Below are positions 51,835 through 61,217 of a stretch of DNA of 64,000 nt, in pieces. The notes under the pieces were generated by a model. That model had not been told where the DNA came from. It made no database searches and saw only the letters and a program-made list of their open reading frames with translations. The DNA lies in assembly GCA_963792705.1 (NCBI GenBank), contig CAWBXD010000001.1, forward strand, positions 434,001 to 498,000. The letters run 5' to 3'. The translations under genes and the position numbers were made by a program. This DNA comes from JBBQVS01 sp963792705. Lineage in GTDB: Bacteria > Chloroflexota > Ktedonobacteria > Ktedonobacterales > Ktedonobacteraceae. Every line of letters begins with the position of its first letter. Positions within the stretch are counted from its first letter, which is position 1.

Positions 51835-52101
51835 TTATTCCGGTAACTGTGGTCCTTTGAGCAAAACGTCAAGTGTTGACTGTTTTACACGGTAAGCTTG
51901 TCTTTTGGCTCGATGAGGAAGTGTAATTGCTTCAAGTGCCCCACTCTTAATCCAACGGCGCACGGTTGTATCGTCTACGCGCAGGCGGCGAGCGACTTCA
52001 CGGACGGTCAATAATTCATCATGTTTCTCTTCAGCCATAATTTTTTTCTCTCCTACACCATTAAGATTATCATGTTCAATAGTATTACTTCGACGTGCCA
52101 T
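51835..52101 (-). CDS. Small helix-turn-helix (excisionase-type) DNA-binding protein
   Basis: 88 residues from ATG 52101 (GGGAG 9-10 bases upstream), or 67 from ATG 52038 (AGGAGAG nine bases upstream); a longer reading to 52149 has no support. LLTVREVARRLRVDDTTVRRWIKSGALEAI is a MerR/excisionase-like HTH (HTH_17), followed by a wing (PHRAKRQAYRVKQSTL). No integrase or other mobile gene is nearby, so it is more likely a small regulator than a phage excisionase. Target unknown. Confidence 0.8.
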   Translation of the reverse strand: MARRSNTIEHDNLNGVGEKKIMAEEKHDELLTVREVARRLRVDDTTVRRWIKSGALEAITLPHRAKRQAYRVKQSTLDVLLKGPQLPE

Positions 52102-52387
52102 TGTTATATTCTCCCTTTTCCTATTGAGATAGAAATGATAAGAAGCCAATCCTCCTAGACCATTCCAGGACGTGTTACACTGGCAGTAGGGCTGTGGTCA
52201 CGCGTTATATGACGCATACCTTCCTTTGCTACATACACGGCAATGCAAAGAGAGAATAGACAACACTGCTTGCCAGCTAATCCTAGTATACATCTCGACA
52301 CAAAACGCTGTAAAATGTAGTAAGACAAGAACGGAACGCGTTTCCAAAAGAGATAGTCCTCCCTCGACGAACGCAGAAAGGGTATCC

Positions 52388-53755
52388 ATGTCCGCTATAA
52401 AATTGGTTGTCAGCGATCTTCATCTTGCTGATGGTACCTCCATTCTCGATTGCTTTGGTAGCCGCCAACAAACTGCGTTTGAAGGCTTGCTTGCAGCAAC
52501 CTCTCCATTATCAGCATCTCCTCTTAGCCAGTCCGAAGATATAGAACTCATCATCAATGGTGATTGTTTCGACTTCCTGGTCACAACACCCTATAGCTCT
52601 AGTAAAACTACAGATGTTACAACTGCTTTGCAAAAGATTGACAGGATTATAGCCGCCCATCTTCCCTTCTTCACCGCTCTTCATACCTTCATCTCACATC
52701 CTGGACGACACATCACCTTCATCACAGGCAACCACGATCTTGAATTATGCTTTGCTGAAGTACGTACTCATATTCGTACCGCGATTATAGGAAACGTCGT
52801 GTCTGACGGAGATGAACAAATATATTTTTGCCCAACCCGCTTCTATCGTCCCTTGCCGGATATCCACATCGAGCATGGCAACAACTATGATTTCTGGAAT
52901 CATGCTACTCAAGGCATATGGGATGAGCAAGGACAGCCACTAGACCGTAACCCCACAACACTTACTCTTTCGGTCGGCTCACGCTATTTTCAAAGTGCTA
53001 CTCATGCTATCAGTACACGATACGCCTATTTCGACCATTTCGATCCGCCAATTAACAATACACGCCAAATAGCTTTTCTTTGTCTTTTAGACGCTGAACT
53101 ACTCATAAAAGTCGCAAATGATACAATGCAAGTACTTTCGTATCCACATCAACCACTTGCCAACCTATCCTTATTAGATAGACGTAATCCCATACGCCTT
53201 TTCGAGGAAGTTATTCAGGACTTTGCTGCGTTCCAAACCGACATGGTGGCACAAAAACAAGATTGGACATCCGCAACAAAACAAGACGCCTCAATTTCAC
53301 AGGCAGATATTGTACAATTCATCACAGCACGTGAAGCTCTAACACTGCCGCCTGTGCAATCCGTCGCGGCTCTACTCGCGCCTTCGTTGTACCAAATGAG
53401 CGAGGACGTTGCCCTTGGTGTGTGTGGCGTACTTGAAAGCGACCCTACCCTGCGTTATGCTATAGCAGGTCATACGCACCAAACACGCATTGACTCAACA
53501 CCTGATAGCACAATAACGCCGCAAGTATACTTTAATACGGGAAGTTGGACAACGCATCTTGCCTTACCTGCGCCAGAAGATGTGACGCCAGCACTAGTCG
53601 AATGGCTACGCTCTCCCGATTGGGATGCCGTTCCATTGCGAGACAACACACAGTTCGTCTTCGTCTTAGTGACATCTTCCGACGATCAACCGACGACTGC
53701 AAGCCTCTGCGCTTGGGAAGATGACACAAACCACAGTTACCGAATTCTGGCATAA
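52388..53755 (+). CDS. Calcineurin-like metallophosphoesterase
   Basis: 455 residues with the five metal-binding blocks of the family in order: SDLHLADG (DxH), INGDCFDFL (GDxxD), TGNHDLEL (GNHD), EHGNNYDFW and AGHTHQTR (GHxH). It should hydrolyse phosphoesters with two metal ions. ATG 52388 has GAAAGGG six bases upstream; a longer open frame begins at 52226 but lacks a site. The protein is larger than UDP-diacylglucosamine or phosphodiesterase relatives, with an insert of some 150 residues before the last block. Substrate unknown. Followed at 57 bases by polA. Confidence 0.9.
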   Translation: MSAIKLVVSDLHLADGTSILDCFGSRQQTAFEGLLAATSPLSASPLSQSEDIELIINGDCFDFLVTTPYSSSKTTDVTTALQKIDRIIAAHLPFFTALHTFISHPGRHITFITGNHDLELCFAEVRTHIRTAIIGNVVSDGDEQIYFCPTRFYRPLPDIHIEHGNNYDFWNHATQGIWDEQGQPLDRNPTTLTLSVGSRYFQSATHAISTRYAYFDHFDPPINNTRQIAFLCLLDAELLIKVANDTMQVLSYPHQPLANLSLLDRRNPIRLFEEVIQDFAAFQTDMVAQKQDWTSATKQDASISQADIVQFITAREALTLPPVQSVAALLAPSLYQMSEDVALGVCGVLESDPTLRYAIAGHTHQTRIDSTPDSTITPQVYFNTGSWTTHLALPAPEDVTPALVEWLRSPDWDAVPLRDNTQFVFVLVTSSDDQPTTASLCAWEDDTNHSYRILA

Positions 53756-53812
53756 TCGTAAGAATACTACTAGATAAAATATAAATTGAGATTAAAGAGT
53801 GAGATAGACCCT

Positions 53813-56800
53813 ATGAAACGCAAGAAATTAGTGCTTTTCGATGGCAATGCAATGGTGCATCGTGCCTTTCACGCCGTGCCAGAGGACCTCTCAACCAGTT
53901 CTGGTGAGCCAGTAAATGCCACATTTGGCTTTACGTCGATGTTGATGAAAGCCCTCGCCGAAGAGAAGCCCGACTATATCGCCATGACCTTTGATCCGCC
54001 CGCCCAGACATTTCGTCACCTGCACTATACGCCCTACAAGGCTCAACGCCCAGCCACACCTGACACCATGCGTCCACAGTTTGGGCGTATCCGCGAGGTT
54101 GTGCAAGCGTTTGGTATTCCTATCTACGAAAAAGAAGGTTTTGAGGCCGACGATGCACTCGGCACACTTTCAGTTCAGGCGAAAGCCCTCGGTGTTGATA
54201 CGATTATTTACACTGGTGATATGGACACGCTGCAACTCGTCAACGATCAAGTCACCGTCAAAGTGGCGAAGCGCGGCATTTCAGAAGTCACCGAATACAC
54301 CGTGCCAGAGGTTGAGGCGCGTTATGGTTTTATGCCCAAGAAACTTCCCGACTTCAAGGGGTTGGTCGGCGACAAATCCGATAACATCCCCGGTGTCCCC
54401 GGCATCGGCGAAAAGACCGCTAGCCGACTCATCGCCGATTACGGCGACCTTGAAGGAATTTTAGCTCATACGGATGCGCTCAAACCCAAAGAGCAAAAGC
54501 TGCTCACCGAATGGGCAGACCAAGCACATCAAAGTAAATATCTTGCCACTATCGTCCTCGATGTACCCATCCAACTTGATCTTGAGGCGTGTCGCCCCGA
54601 CAATATTAATAGCGAACGAGTTCTGGCTATCTTCCGCGAACTTGGCTTCCGTTCGCTTGTCGAAAAGGTTCTGACCGTCTTCAAACAAATAGGTGTCAGT
54701 ACTCCTGCCTCTATTGACGAAGTGTTGCCACCGTTAAACGGCACAAGTGACACTAGCGAACAAGCACTGTCATCATTTGATAAAGAGTCACAAGAGAGTA
54801 CAACGACGACGAAACCGCGTGACCCATCGACGTTCGCACAGGATGTAGAACTACTCTATGCTCCACCGCTTGGTGTTGTGCCAATTTTGACACCCCCACC
54901 CCCACCAGAGAGTACAACACTCAGTACTGTTTCGCCTTCATTTACAGCACAGACATCAACAAATGGAACCGCAGAGACAAATGCACCTGTTGAAGACGAT
55001 GGTTTCGCACAGCTAAGCCTTTTTGATATACCAGAAGTGCATACTGAAGTCGTGCGTAAACTTCGTCTACCCAATCCTACAGCCACGCCCTCTGTTCCTG
55101 TGTTCCTGGAAGACGAATCGGTACAAAAAACCAGCACGTTAATCGTTGATAACGAAGACACTTTACGTGTTCTTATCAAAAGTATCTACGATGCTGGTAC
55201 GGTTGCCCTTGATACCGAAACCACATCGGACAACCCGCATCACGCCGAACTTGTTGGCATCTCCTGCTCTATGGCGGCCGGCGAAGCTTATTACATTCCT
55301 GTTGGACACCTGCAAACACCTGATGGTCAAGAGCCAAGCACTCAACTTCCCCTTGCAACCGTTCTAAATAAGTTTCGCCCTCTTCTGGAAGATGCATCAG
55401 TACAAAAATATATGCACAATGCCAAATACGATATGGAGATATTCGCGCGATACAACATCGAGATGCATGGGCTTGTTTTTGACTCGATGGTCGGTGCATA
55501 TCTCGCGGAGCCGGGGCGTCGTGGTGTCGGCTTGAAAGATCAAGTCTTCCAGCGCATAGGTCCCATTATGACACCCATAACTGATCTCATTGGCTCTGGT
55601 AGCAAGATGATTAGTATCGCACAGGCTCCTATCCGTAAAACGGCTGACTATGCTGGAGCCGATGCGGATATGACTCTACGGCTTGTCAAGCCCATCACCT
55701 CTGACCTGCAACGGCATAACTTGCTTGACCTTTACAATAATGTTGAGCTACCACTTATCTCTGTCCTAATGCAGATGGAGCGCTATGGTATTGCCCTTGA
55801 CGCTGACTTTTTGCGAAACCTCGCCGTTAGTCTCGACGAGCAACTACGTACTCTTGAGCAAGCTATCTATGACTCAATTGGACATCAATTCAACATTAAC
55901 TCGCCGAAGCAGTTGGGCGATATTCTCTTCAATGAGCTAAAACTTCCATCCGGCAAGAAAAACAAAACAGGCTTCTCTGTGAGCGTCGATGTCATCGAAA
56001 GTCTCCAGGGTAAGCATCCCATGATTGACCACTTGCTAGAGTACCGCCAACTGAACAAACTCAAATCAACCTATGTTGATGGCCTCCTATCGCTCATGGA
56101 CCCGGTGACAGGGCGCGTCTATACATCGTTTAATCAGACGATTGCGTCCAGTGGACGACTCTCATCAAGCAATCCAAACCTGCAAAACATTCCTGTGCGT
56201 ACCGAGGTTGGGCGTCAAATCCGTCGTGCATTTATCGCCGATCCCAGTTATACGCTTCTGACCGCCGATTACTCGCAATTCGAGTTACGCATCCTCGCGC
56301 ACATTACTCATGAGCCACGCCTTGTCGAAGCCTTTAGCAACGACGAAGATATCCACACCATTACTGCCGCAACGCTGTTTAACGTGCCAGTGGAGCAGGT
56401 GACGAAGGATCAACGTCGCCTCGCTAAAACCGTTGTCTATGCCGTTCTCTACGGACAATCCGCCTTTGGCTTGTCTCAGGTCACTGGTATGAACAACACC
56501 GAGTCCGCGAGCTTCATTCGCCGCTATCACGAAATCTTTCCGAATATCAAGGGCTATGTCGATGGTACACTCAATCAAGCGCGCAAACAGGGGTATGTCA
56601 ACACGCTCTATGGACGCAAGCGTTTCTTCCCCGATATGCATGCCCTTTCACACGTTGAACGACAAGCCCTTGAGCGCGAAGCCGTAAATATGCCTATTCA
56701 AGGCACTAACGCGGACCTTATCAAGATTGCCATGATTACGCTACATCACGACCTTAAAGAGAAGCACATGAAGACACGGATGATTCTTCAGGTGCATGAC

Positions 56801-56950
56801 GAACTTGTCTTCGAGGTCCCTGTCGAAGAACTTGAACGCGCAAAAGTTCTTATCAAAGACCGCATGGAGGGCGTCGAGAAGCTCGACGTTCCCATCAAAG
56901 TCGAGATGAAAGTTGGCAAGAATTGGTATGAAGCCGAGCCAATGGAGTAG
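53813..56950 (+). CDS. polA: DNA polymerase I with 5'-3' and 3'-5' exonuclease domains
   Basis: Pol I fills gaps and removes RNA primers. 1045 residues from ATG 53813. Residues 1-290: 5' nuclease (LVLFDGNAMVHRAFHA; FEADDALGTL; VGDKSDNIPGVPGIGEKTA). About 300-430: a long Ser/Thr/Pro-rich linker not usual in the family. About 450-640: 3'-5' exonuclease with all three sites: ALDTETTSD, NAKYDMEIF and YAGADADMTL, so proofreading is expected. About 660-1045: polymerase with DYSQFELRILAHI, RRLAKTVVYAVLYGQ (O helix, Arg868-Lys872-Tyr876-Tyr880) and LQVHDELVFEV. Tyr876 stands where the E. coli enzyme has Phe762. A terminator follows. Confidence 0.96.
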   Translation: MKRKKLVLFDGNAMVHRAFHAVPEDLSTSSGEPVNATFGFTSMLMKALAEEKPDYIAMTFDPPAQTFRHLHYTPYKAQRPATPDTMRPQFGRIREVVQAFGIPIYEKEGFEADDALGTLSVQAKALGVDTIIYTGDMDTLQLVNDQVTVKVAKRGISEVTEYTVPEVEARYGFMPKKLPDFKGLVGDKSDNIPGVPGIGEKTASRLIADYGDLEGILAHTDALKPKEQKLLTEWADQAHQSKYLATIVLDVPIQLDLEACRPDNINSERVLAIFRELGFRSLVEKVLTVFKQIGVSTPASIDEVLPPLNGTSDTSEQALSSFDKESQESTTTTKPRDPSTFAQDVELLYAPPLGVVPILTPPPPPESTTLSTVSPSFTAQTSTNGTAETNAPVEDDGFAQLSLFDIPEVHTEVVRKLRLPNPTATPSVPVFLEDESVQKTSTLIVDNEDTLRVLIKSIYDAGTVALDTETTSDNPHHAELVGISCSMAAGEAYYIPVGHLQTPDGQEPSTQLPLATVLNKFRPLLEDASVQKYMHNAKYDMEIFARYNIEMHGLVFDSMVGAYLAEPGRRGVGLKDQVFQRIGPIMTPITDLIGSGSKMISIAQAPIRKTADYAGADADMTLRLVKPITSDLQRHNLLDLYNNVELPLISVLMQMERYGIALDADFLRNLAVSLDEQLRTLEQAIYDSIGHQFNINSPKQLGDILFNELKLPSGKKNKTGFSVSVDVIESLQGKHPMIDHLLEYRQLNKLKSTYVDGLLSLMDPVTGRVYTSFNQTIASSGRLSSSNPNLQNIPVRTEVGRQIRRAFIADPSYTLLTADYSQFELRILAHITHEPRLVEAFSNDEDIHTITAATLFNVPVEQVTKDQRRLAKTVVYAVLYGQSAFGLSQVTGMNNTESASFIRRYHEIFPNIKGYVDGTLNQARKQGYVNTLYGRKRFFPDMHALSHVERQALEREAVNMPIQGTNADLIKIAMITLHHDLKEKHMKTRMILQVHDELVFEVPVEELERAKVLIKDRMEGVEKLDVPIKVEMKVGKNWYEAEPME

Positions 56951-56953
56951 AAA

Positions 56954-57003
56954 ATATAATTATCACGATTGAGCGAAATCTGCGTTAATCGTGATAATTA
57001 TAT
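56954..57003 (+). terminator. Terminator of polA
   Basis: ATATAATTATCACGATT pairs perfectly with AATCGTGATAATTATAT over a 16-base loop; CTTTT follows. It lies just after the polA stop and before the dapL-like gene. Confidence 0.7.
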
Positions 57004-57072
57004 CTTTTAATGATATGTAACAAAGTGTTGTCTCATTCGTCTAATCATAATGAGCAAGGAGTTTTTATTTCG

Positions 57073-58236
57073 ATGCAATTATCTCATCTTATCAATAATT
57101 TACCGCCATATCACTTCGCTGATGCGAAACGGAAGATAGCTGAACGCAAAGCCGCAGGTGTTGATGTCATTAGCCTGTCAATGGGCGACCCTGACCTACC
57201 GGCACCGCAAGTCGTTGTTGACCGTCTATGCAGCGCAATGCAGGACCCTGAAAATCATCGCTACCCGGAATATCGTGGCATGTATGCTCTACACGAAGCG
57301 ATTTCCTCATGGTTTGAGCAACGTTTCGGCGTCCATCTCATGCCTGAACGTGATATTTTACCCCTTCTTGGCTCAAAAGAGGGTCTTGCCTATGTCGCAG
57401 CCTCCGTACTCAATGCGGGCGATATATCACTTATACCCGACCCATATTATCCCGTTTATGTCACGGGGAGTACCACCGTCGGTGCTCAGCCCTATTTGTT
57501 GCCCTTGACCGAACAGAATAACTATCTGCCCGACCTTGACGCGATTCCACGAGATGTGCTCGCAAAGGCTCGCGTCCTTTGGATTAACTACCCTAATAAT
57601 CCAACCGCCGCATGCGCTGACTTGCACTTTTTTGAACGTGTGGTAGACTTCGCACATCGTCACAATGTCGTGATTATTCATGATATGGCCTACGCCGAAG
57701 TATATTTTGATGACTTCCGTCCCGTGAGTATTCTACAAGTCCCAGGGGCAAGTGAAGTCGCGGTTGAGCTTCACTCTTTAAGCAAAACCTACAATATGGC
57801 TGGTTTCCGTATGGGTATGCTTGTTGGCAATCCAGCCATTGTAGATGCCGTGGGACGCTTGAAAAGCAATATTGATAGTGGCATTTTTCGTCCTGTGCAG
57901 TACGCCGCCATCGAAGCCCTTCATCTTCCAACATCGTGGTTAGAGCAACGCAACCTTATCTATAAACGTCGTCGTGACTTACTTGTCGAAGGGTGTAACG
58001 CGCTTGGTATGCAAACACAAGTACCAAAAGCTGGTTTATACATCTGGGCAGGTGTGCCACAAGGCATCACGTCGCATGACTTCGCGGACTGGCTCTTTGA
58101 TGAAACAGGCGTCTTTGTAACTCCCGGCACAAACTTTGGCGCGGCCGGTGAAGGCTATCTGCGTATCTCAATGACCGCCCCCGATGAACGTATCGAAACA
58201 GCCCTAAAACGTATGAAAGCTGCCGTAAAAAAATAG
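57073..58236 (+). CDS. dapL: LL-diaminopimelate aminotransferase-like enzyme
   Basis: 387 residues of class I/II aminotransferase type, close in pattern to DapL, which makes LL-diaminopimelate directly from tetrahydrodipicolinate: LSHLINNLPPYHFADAKRKI, ISLSMGDPDLPAP, HRYPEYRGM, LLGSKEGLAYV, WINYPNNPTAA and ELHSLSKTYNMAGFRMG with the PLP lysine at position 238. ATG 57073 matches the family start and has AAGGAG about 12 bases upstream. A more general aromatic or aspartate aminotransferase cannot be excluded. The next gene starts 20 bases on. Confidence 0.82.
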   Translation: MQLSHLINNLPPYHFADAKRKIAERKAAGVDVISLSMGDPDLPAPQVVVDRLCSAMQDPENHRYPEYRGMYALHEAISSWFEQRFGVHLMPERDILPLLGSKEGLAYVAASVLNAGDISLIPDPYYPVYVTGSTTVGAQPYLLPLTEQNNYLPDLDAIPRDVLAKARVLWINYPNNPTAACADLHFFERVVDFAHRHNVVIIHDMAYAEVYFDDFRPVSILQVPGASEVAVELHSLSKTYNMAGFRMGMLVGNPAIVDAVGRLKSNIDSGIFRPVQYAAIEALHLPTSWLEQRNLIYKRRRDLLVEGCNALGMQTQVPKAGLYIWAGVPQGITSHDFADWLFDETGVFVTPGTNFGAAGEGYLRISMTAPDERIETALKRMKAAVKK

Positions 58237-58256
58237 TGCAGCAATAGAGGATAGAT

Positions 58257-60386
58257 ATGATTTTACAACATACTACTGAAACACAGCAGCAAAGTCCAAC
58301 TAACGCCTGGCATCTTCAGGTTGACCGTGACATTTGCTCAGATATAAACGCCAGTCTCAACCATGAGTGGCTTGTCACCAACGGCATCGGAGGCTATGCA
58401 TCCGGTTCTATTTCAGGTGCGACAACGCGCTGTTATCATGGCCTCTTAGTTGCCTCGCTCCATCCACCTGTCGAGCGCACCGTTATGGTGACAAAGGTCG
58501 ATGAAGAACTTCTCTTGCCCGATGGACGCTCGTACTCGCTTGGCGTCAACGAATATCAAGGGGGCGTTATAGACCCTCGCGGCAACGTCCATTTGGAGTC
58601 GGTCACACTTGAAGGTGACGTTGTATGCTTTGTGTACCGCCTTACGGAAAATCTCACTTTAGAGAAGCGCATTTGGATGGAATATGGACAAAACACTACC
58701 TATGTGCAGTATATGCTGCGTGGCACTATCAGTGCCGAGCAAGGACATGCACCTGTTACCTTGACGCTTGTTCCCTTCTGTCTCTATCGTGATTACCACG
58801 CCACCACAAAGGGCACAGGCGAGTGGCAATTCAAAGTAGACAATCAGGGGAATCGTTGCCAGATACAAGCCTTTGAGGGTGCAATCCCCTATCAACTTAT
58901 CGTTGGTCCAGGGGCGTCTTTTACCCACACTGGCGTCTGGTATTGGCGTGTAGCCCATCGACGGGACACAGAGCGCGGACTTTCGGATCATGAAGATGTC
59001 TATCAGCCCGGCATGTTCGATATCACACTTGCTCCTGGTATGCGTACCACTCTTGTCATAAGCTCTGAAACAAAGCTTTCTACCGAATTTGGCGGCCCAC
59101 AGCATGAGGATGTTGTAACACAGGCCATGATGCGTCATCAACGGCGCATTCGTCAATTGCTCTCCGTTGCCAATAACTCCATTGATGATTTGCAACAGCG
59201 TGATCCTGTCCGTGCGCGTCTCGTTATCGCTGCTGACCAGTTTATTGTGGCTCGTCCCGATTATGCCTCTGTAACTGAGAACTCACCATTAAAATTCAGT
59301 CCTGACCGCAAAACTATCATTGCAGGCTATCCTTGGTTTACTGATTGGGGACGTGATAGTATGGTCGCGCTTCCCGGACTATTACTTGCTACTGGACGCT
59401 ATAGCGAGGCACGTGGTCTCCTGAAAGCGTTTGTCTCCTTTGCCCACAATGGCCTGATTCCCAACCGTTTCCCCGACAATGGCGAGGCACCCGAATACAA
59501 TACCGCTGATGCCACACTTTGGCTATTTCATGCCCTTGACCGTTATCTTGCCACAACGAGCGATTGGTCACTGCTCAAGGAACTCTTTCCGGCCTTGCAA
59601 GATATCGTTTCCTGGCATATTCGTGGTACGGACTTTGGTATAGGCATTGATCCTACTGATGGTCTTTTACGCGCAGGGACGCCCGACGTGCAGTTGACTT
59701 GGATGGATGCTAAGGTCAATGGTGTCGTGATAACACCACGTCGTGGTAAACCTGTTGAGATAAATGCCCTTTGGTATGCTGCACTCACTTCCATAGAAGC
59801 TTGGTCTGTTCGTCTCTCGACTGATGCAACGCACTATAGTCAACTACGCACTCAAATTCGGCAAAACTTCGCAGCACGTTTCTGGAATGAAGAAACTGGC
59901 TACCTCTATGATGTCGTCGATGTGGATGGTGTTTCTGGACAAAATGACGCCTCGTTACGTCCAAATCAACTGTTTGCTGCGTCATTGACTCATGAACTTC
60001 TTTCGGAAGAACAGGTCACAAGTATGTTCCAGCACGTGACCAATTCCTTGCTTACACCGCTCGGCTTACGTTCACTTAGCCCAAGCGATCCAGCATATCA
60101 TAACCATTTTAATGGTGGCCCTGTCGAGCGTGATACTGCCTATCACCAGGGAACGGTGTGGTCGTGGCTTATTGGCCCATATGTTGATGTATACCTTCGT
60201 ATTCACAACGATAAGAGCACGCTGCAACCGCTCCTCCAACCGTTGATAGAGCAGTTGTGGGCTACCTGTTTGGGAACGATCAGTGAAGTCGCGGAGCCAG
60301 AGTCACCCTTCACACCTGGAGGTTGCTATGCACAAGCGTGGAGTGTCGCAGAACTCCTGCGTTGTTGGCTTCTTTCCATCGAGTAG
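58257..60386 (+). CDS. Glycogen debranching enzyme (amylo-alpha-1,6-glucosidase, GH133-like)
   Basis: 709 residues. The N-terminal domain starts LNHEWLVTNGIGGYASGSIS and RCYHGLLVASLHPP, typical of the archaeal/bacterial GDE family; the C-terminal (alpha/alpha)6 barrel holds GYPWFTDWGRDSMVALPGLL, GLIPNRFPDNGEAPEYNTAD (acidic pair), VEINALWYAAL and LRPNQLFAASL. It should remove glucose at alpha-1,6 branch points of glycogen. Full length for this short form. Twenty bases after the aminotransferase gene on the same strand, though functionally unrelated. Confidence 0.92.
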   Translation: MILQHTTETQQQSPTNAWHLQVDRDICSDINASLNHEWLVTNGIGGYASGSISGATTRCYHGLLVASLHPPVERTVMVTKVDEELLLPDGRSYSLGVNEYQGGVIDPRGNVHLESVTLEGDVVCFVYRLTENLTLEKRIWMEYGQNTTYVQYMLRGTISAEQGHAPVTLTLVPFCLYRDYHATTKGTGEWQFKVDNQGNRCQIQAFEGAIPYQLIVGPGASFTHTGVWYWRVAHRRDTERGLSDHEDVYQPGMFDITLAPGMRTTLVISSETKLSTEFGGPQHEDVVTQAMMRHQRRIRQLLSVANNSIDDLQQRDPVRARLVIAADQFIVARPDYASVTENSPLKFSPDRKTIIAGYPWFTDWGRDSMVALPGLLLATGRYSEARGLLKAFVSFAHNGLIPNRFPDNGEAPEYNTADATLWLFHALDRYLATTSDWSLLKELFPALQDIVSWHIRGTDFGIGIDPTDGLLRAGTPDVQLTWMDAKVNGVVITPRRGKPVEINALWYAALTSIEAWSVRLSTDATHYSQLRTQIRQNFAARFWNEETGYLYDVVDVDGVSGQNDASLRPNQLFAASLTHELLSEEQVTSMFQHVTNSLLTPLGLRSLSPSDPAYHNHFNGGPVERDTAYHQGTVWSWLIGPYVDVYLRIHNDKSTLQPLLQPLIEQLWATCLGTISEVAEPESPFTPGGCYAQAWSVAELLRCWLLSIE

Positions 60387-60399
60387 GAAATATGGGCTG

Positions 60400-60417
60400 T
60401 TTCATCTAAATTTCATC
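60400..60417 (+). promoter_or_regulatory. Direct repeat, candidate response-regulator box
   Basis: TTTCATC (60400-60406) is repeated at 60411-60417, 11 bases apart, one helical turn, as bound by OmpR/PhoB-type dimers. It lies about 120 bases before the response-regulator start, where autoregulation is common. Confidence 0.4.
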
Positions 60418-60536
60418 AGAGTACACTAAACTCAGAGGTATTCGTAGTAGTGTTGCCTGTAAGCTACAGGAGTCGTAGATATGTGGCACACTACTACAGC
60501 CTGTACTTTTGTAGCATCGCGCGAAAGAGATTATTT

Positions 60537-61217
60537 ATGCGTATCCTTGTTGTTGAAGATGATCCACGTTTGGGACCCAGCCTAAAAAAAGGATTAGAGG
60601 GCGACCGCTATGCCGTTGACCTTGCTGTAGATGGAGAAGATGCTCTCTTAATGATGCTTGCAACTGACTATGACCTCATCATTCTGGACATTCTCTTGCC
60701 CACGCTCGATGGCTTTGAAGTTTGTAAACAAGTGCGTGGTCATGGACGTAGCATGCCCATTCTTCTCCTCACCGCCCTCGGTGAGGTGGAGCAACGTGTA
60801 AAAGGTTTGGATAGTGGTGCAGATGACTATCTGGTCAAACCTTTTGCCTTTAGCGAATTAGAGGCACGAGTGCGCGCACTCCTACGACGCGGTACTCAGG
60901 TCAAACCCTCCATTCTGCACTTCATGGACATCACTTTGGACCCAGGAACTCATGAGGTACGGCGTGGCGAACGCGTTCTTACGCTATGTAATAAAGAATA
61001 CGCCCTGCTGGAATTTTTTATGCGTCATCCACATCAAGTATTGAGTCGCTCGATGATCGCAGAACACGTCTGGGATGGTGATGCTGAGCATCTCTCCAAC
61101 GTCATTGATGTTTATATTCGGTATCTTCGACGAAAACTGTGCAATCAGAGCGAACCGGATGTAATCTATACTGTTCGTGGTTCTGGTTATCAATTGAAGG
61201 AACCCGTGCTTGCATGA
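60537..61217 (+). CDS. OmpR-family response regulator
   Basis: 226 residues from ATG 60537, where the receiver domain starts (MRILVVEDDPRLGPSLKKGL). Asp51 (DLIILDILLP) takes the phosphate, with Thr in LLLTALGE and Lys in DDYLVKPF. The C-terminal winged helix (TLCNKEYALLEFFMRHPHQVLSRSMIAEHVW; SNVIDVYIRYLRRKL; YTVRGSGYQL) binds DNA. Its stop overlaps the kinase start by four bases (ATGA). Signal unknown. Confidence 0.95.
   Translation: MRILVVEDDPRLGPSLKKGLEGDRYAVDLAVDGEDALLMMLATDYDLIILDILLPTLDGFEVCKQVRGHGRSMPILLLTALGEVEQRVKGLDSGADDYLVKPFAFSELEARVRALLRRGTQVKPSILHFMDITLDPGTHEVRRGERVLTLCNKEYALLEFFMRHPHQVLSRSMIAEHVWDGDAEHLSNVIDVYIRYLRRKLCNQSEPDVIYTVRGSGYQLKEPVLA

Noticed and set aside
51835..52101. 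Phage excisionase marking an integrated element
   Set aside because: No integrase, attachment repeat or other phage gene lies nearby; the HTH type is common in stand-alone regulators.
52226..52387. Longer N-terminus for the metallophosphoesterase
   Set aside because: No ribosome binding site at 52226; ATG 52388 has GAAAGGG and begins right at the first metal motif.
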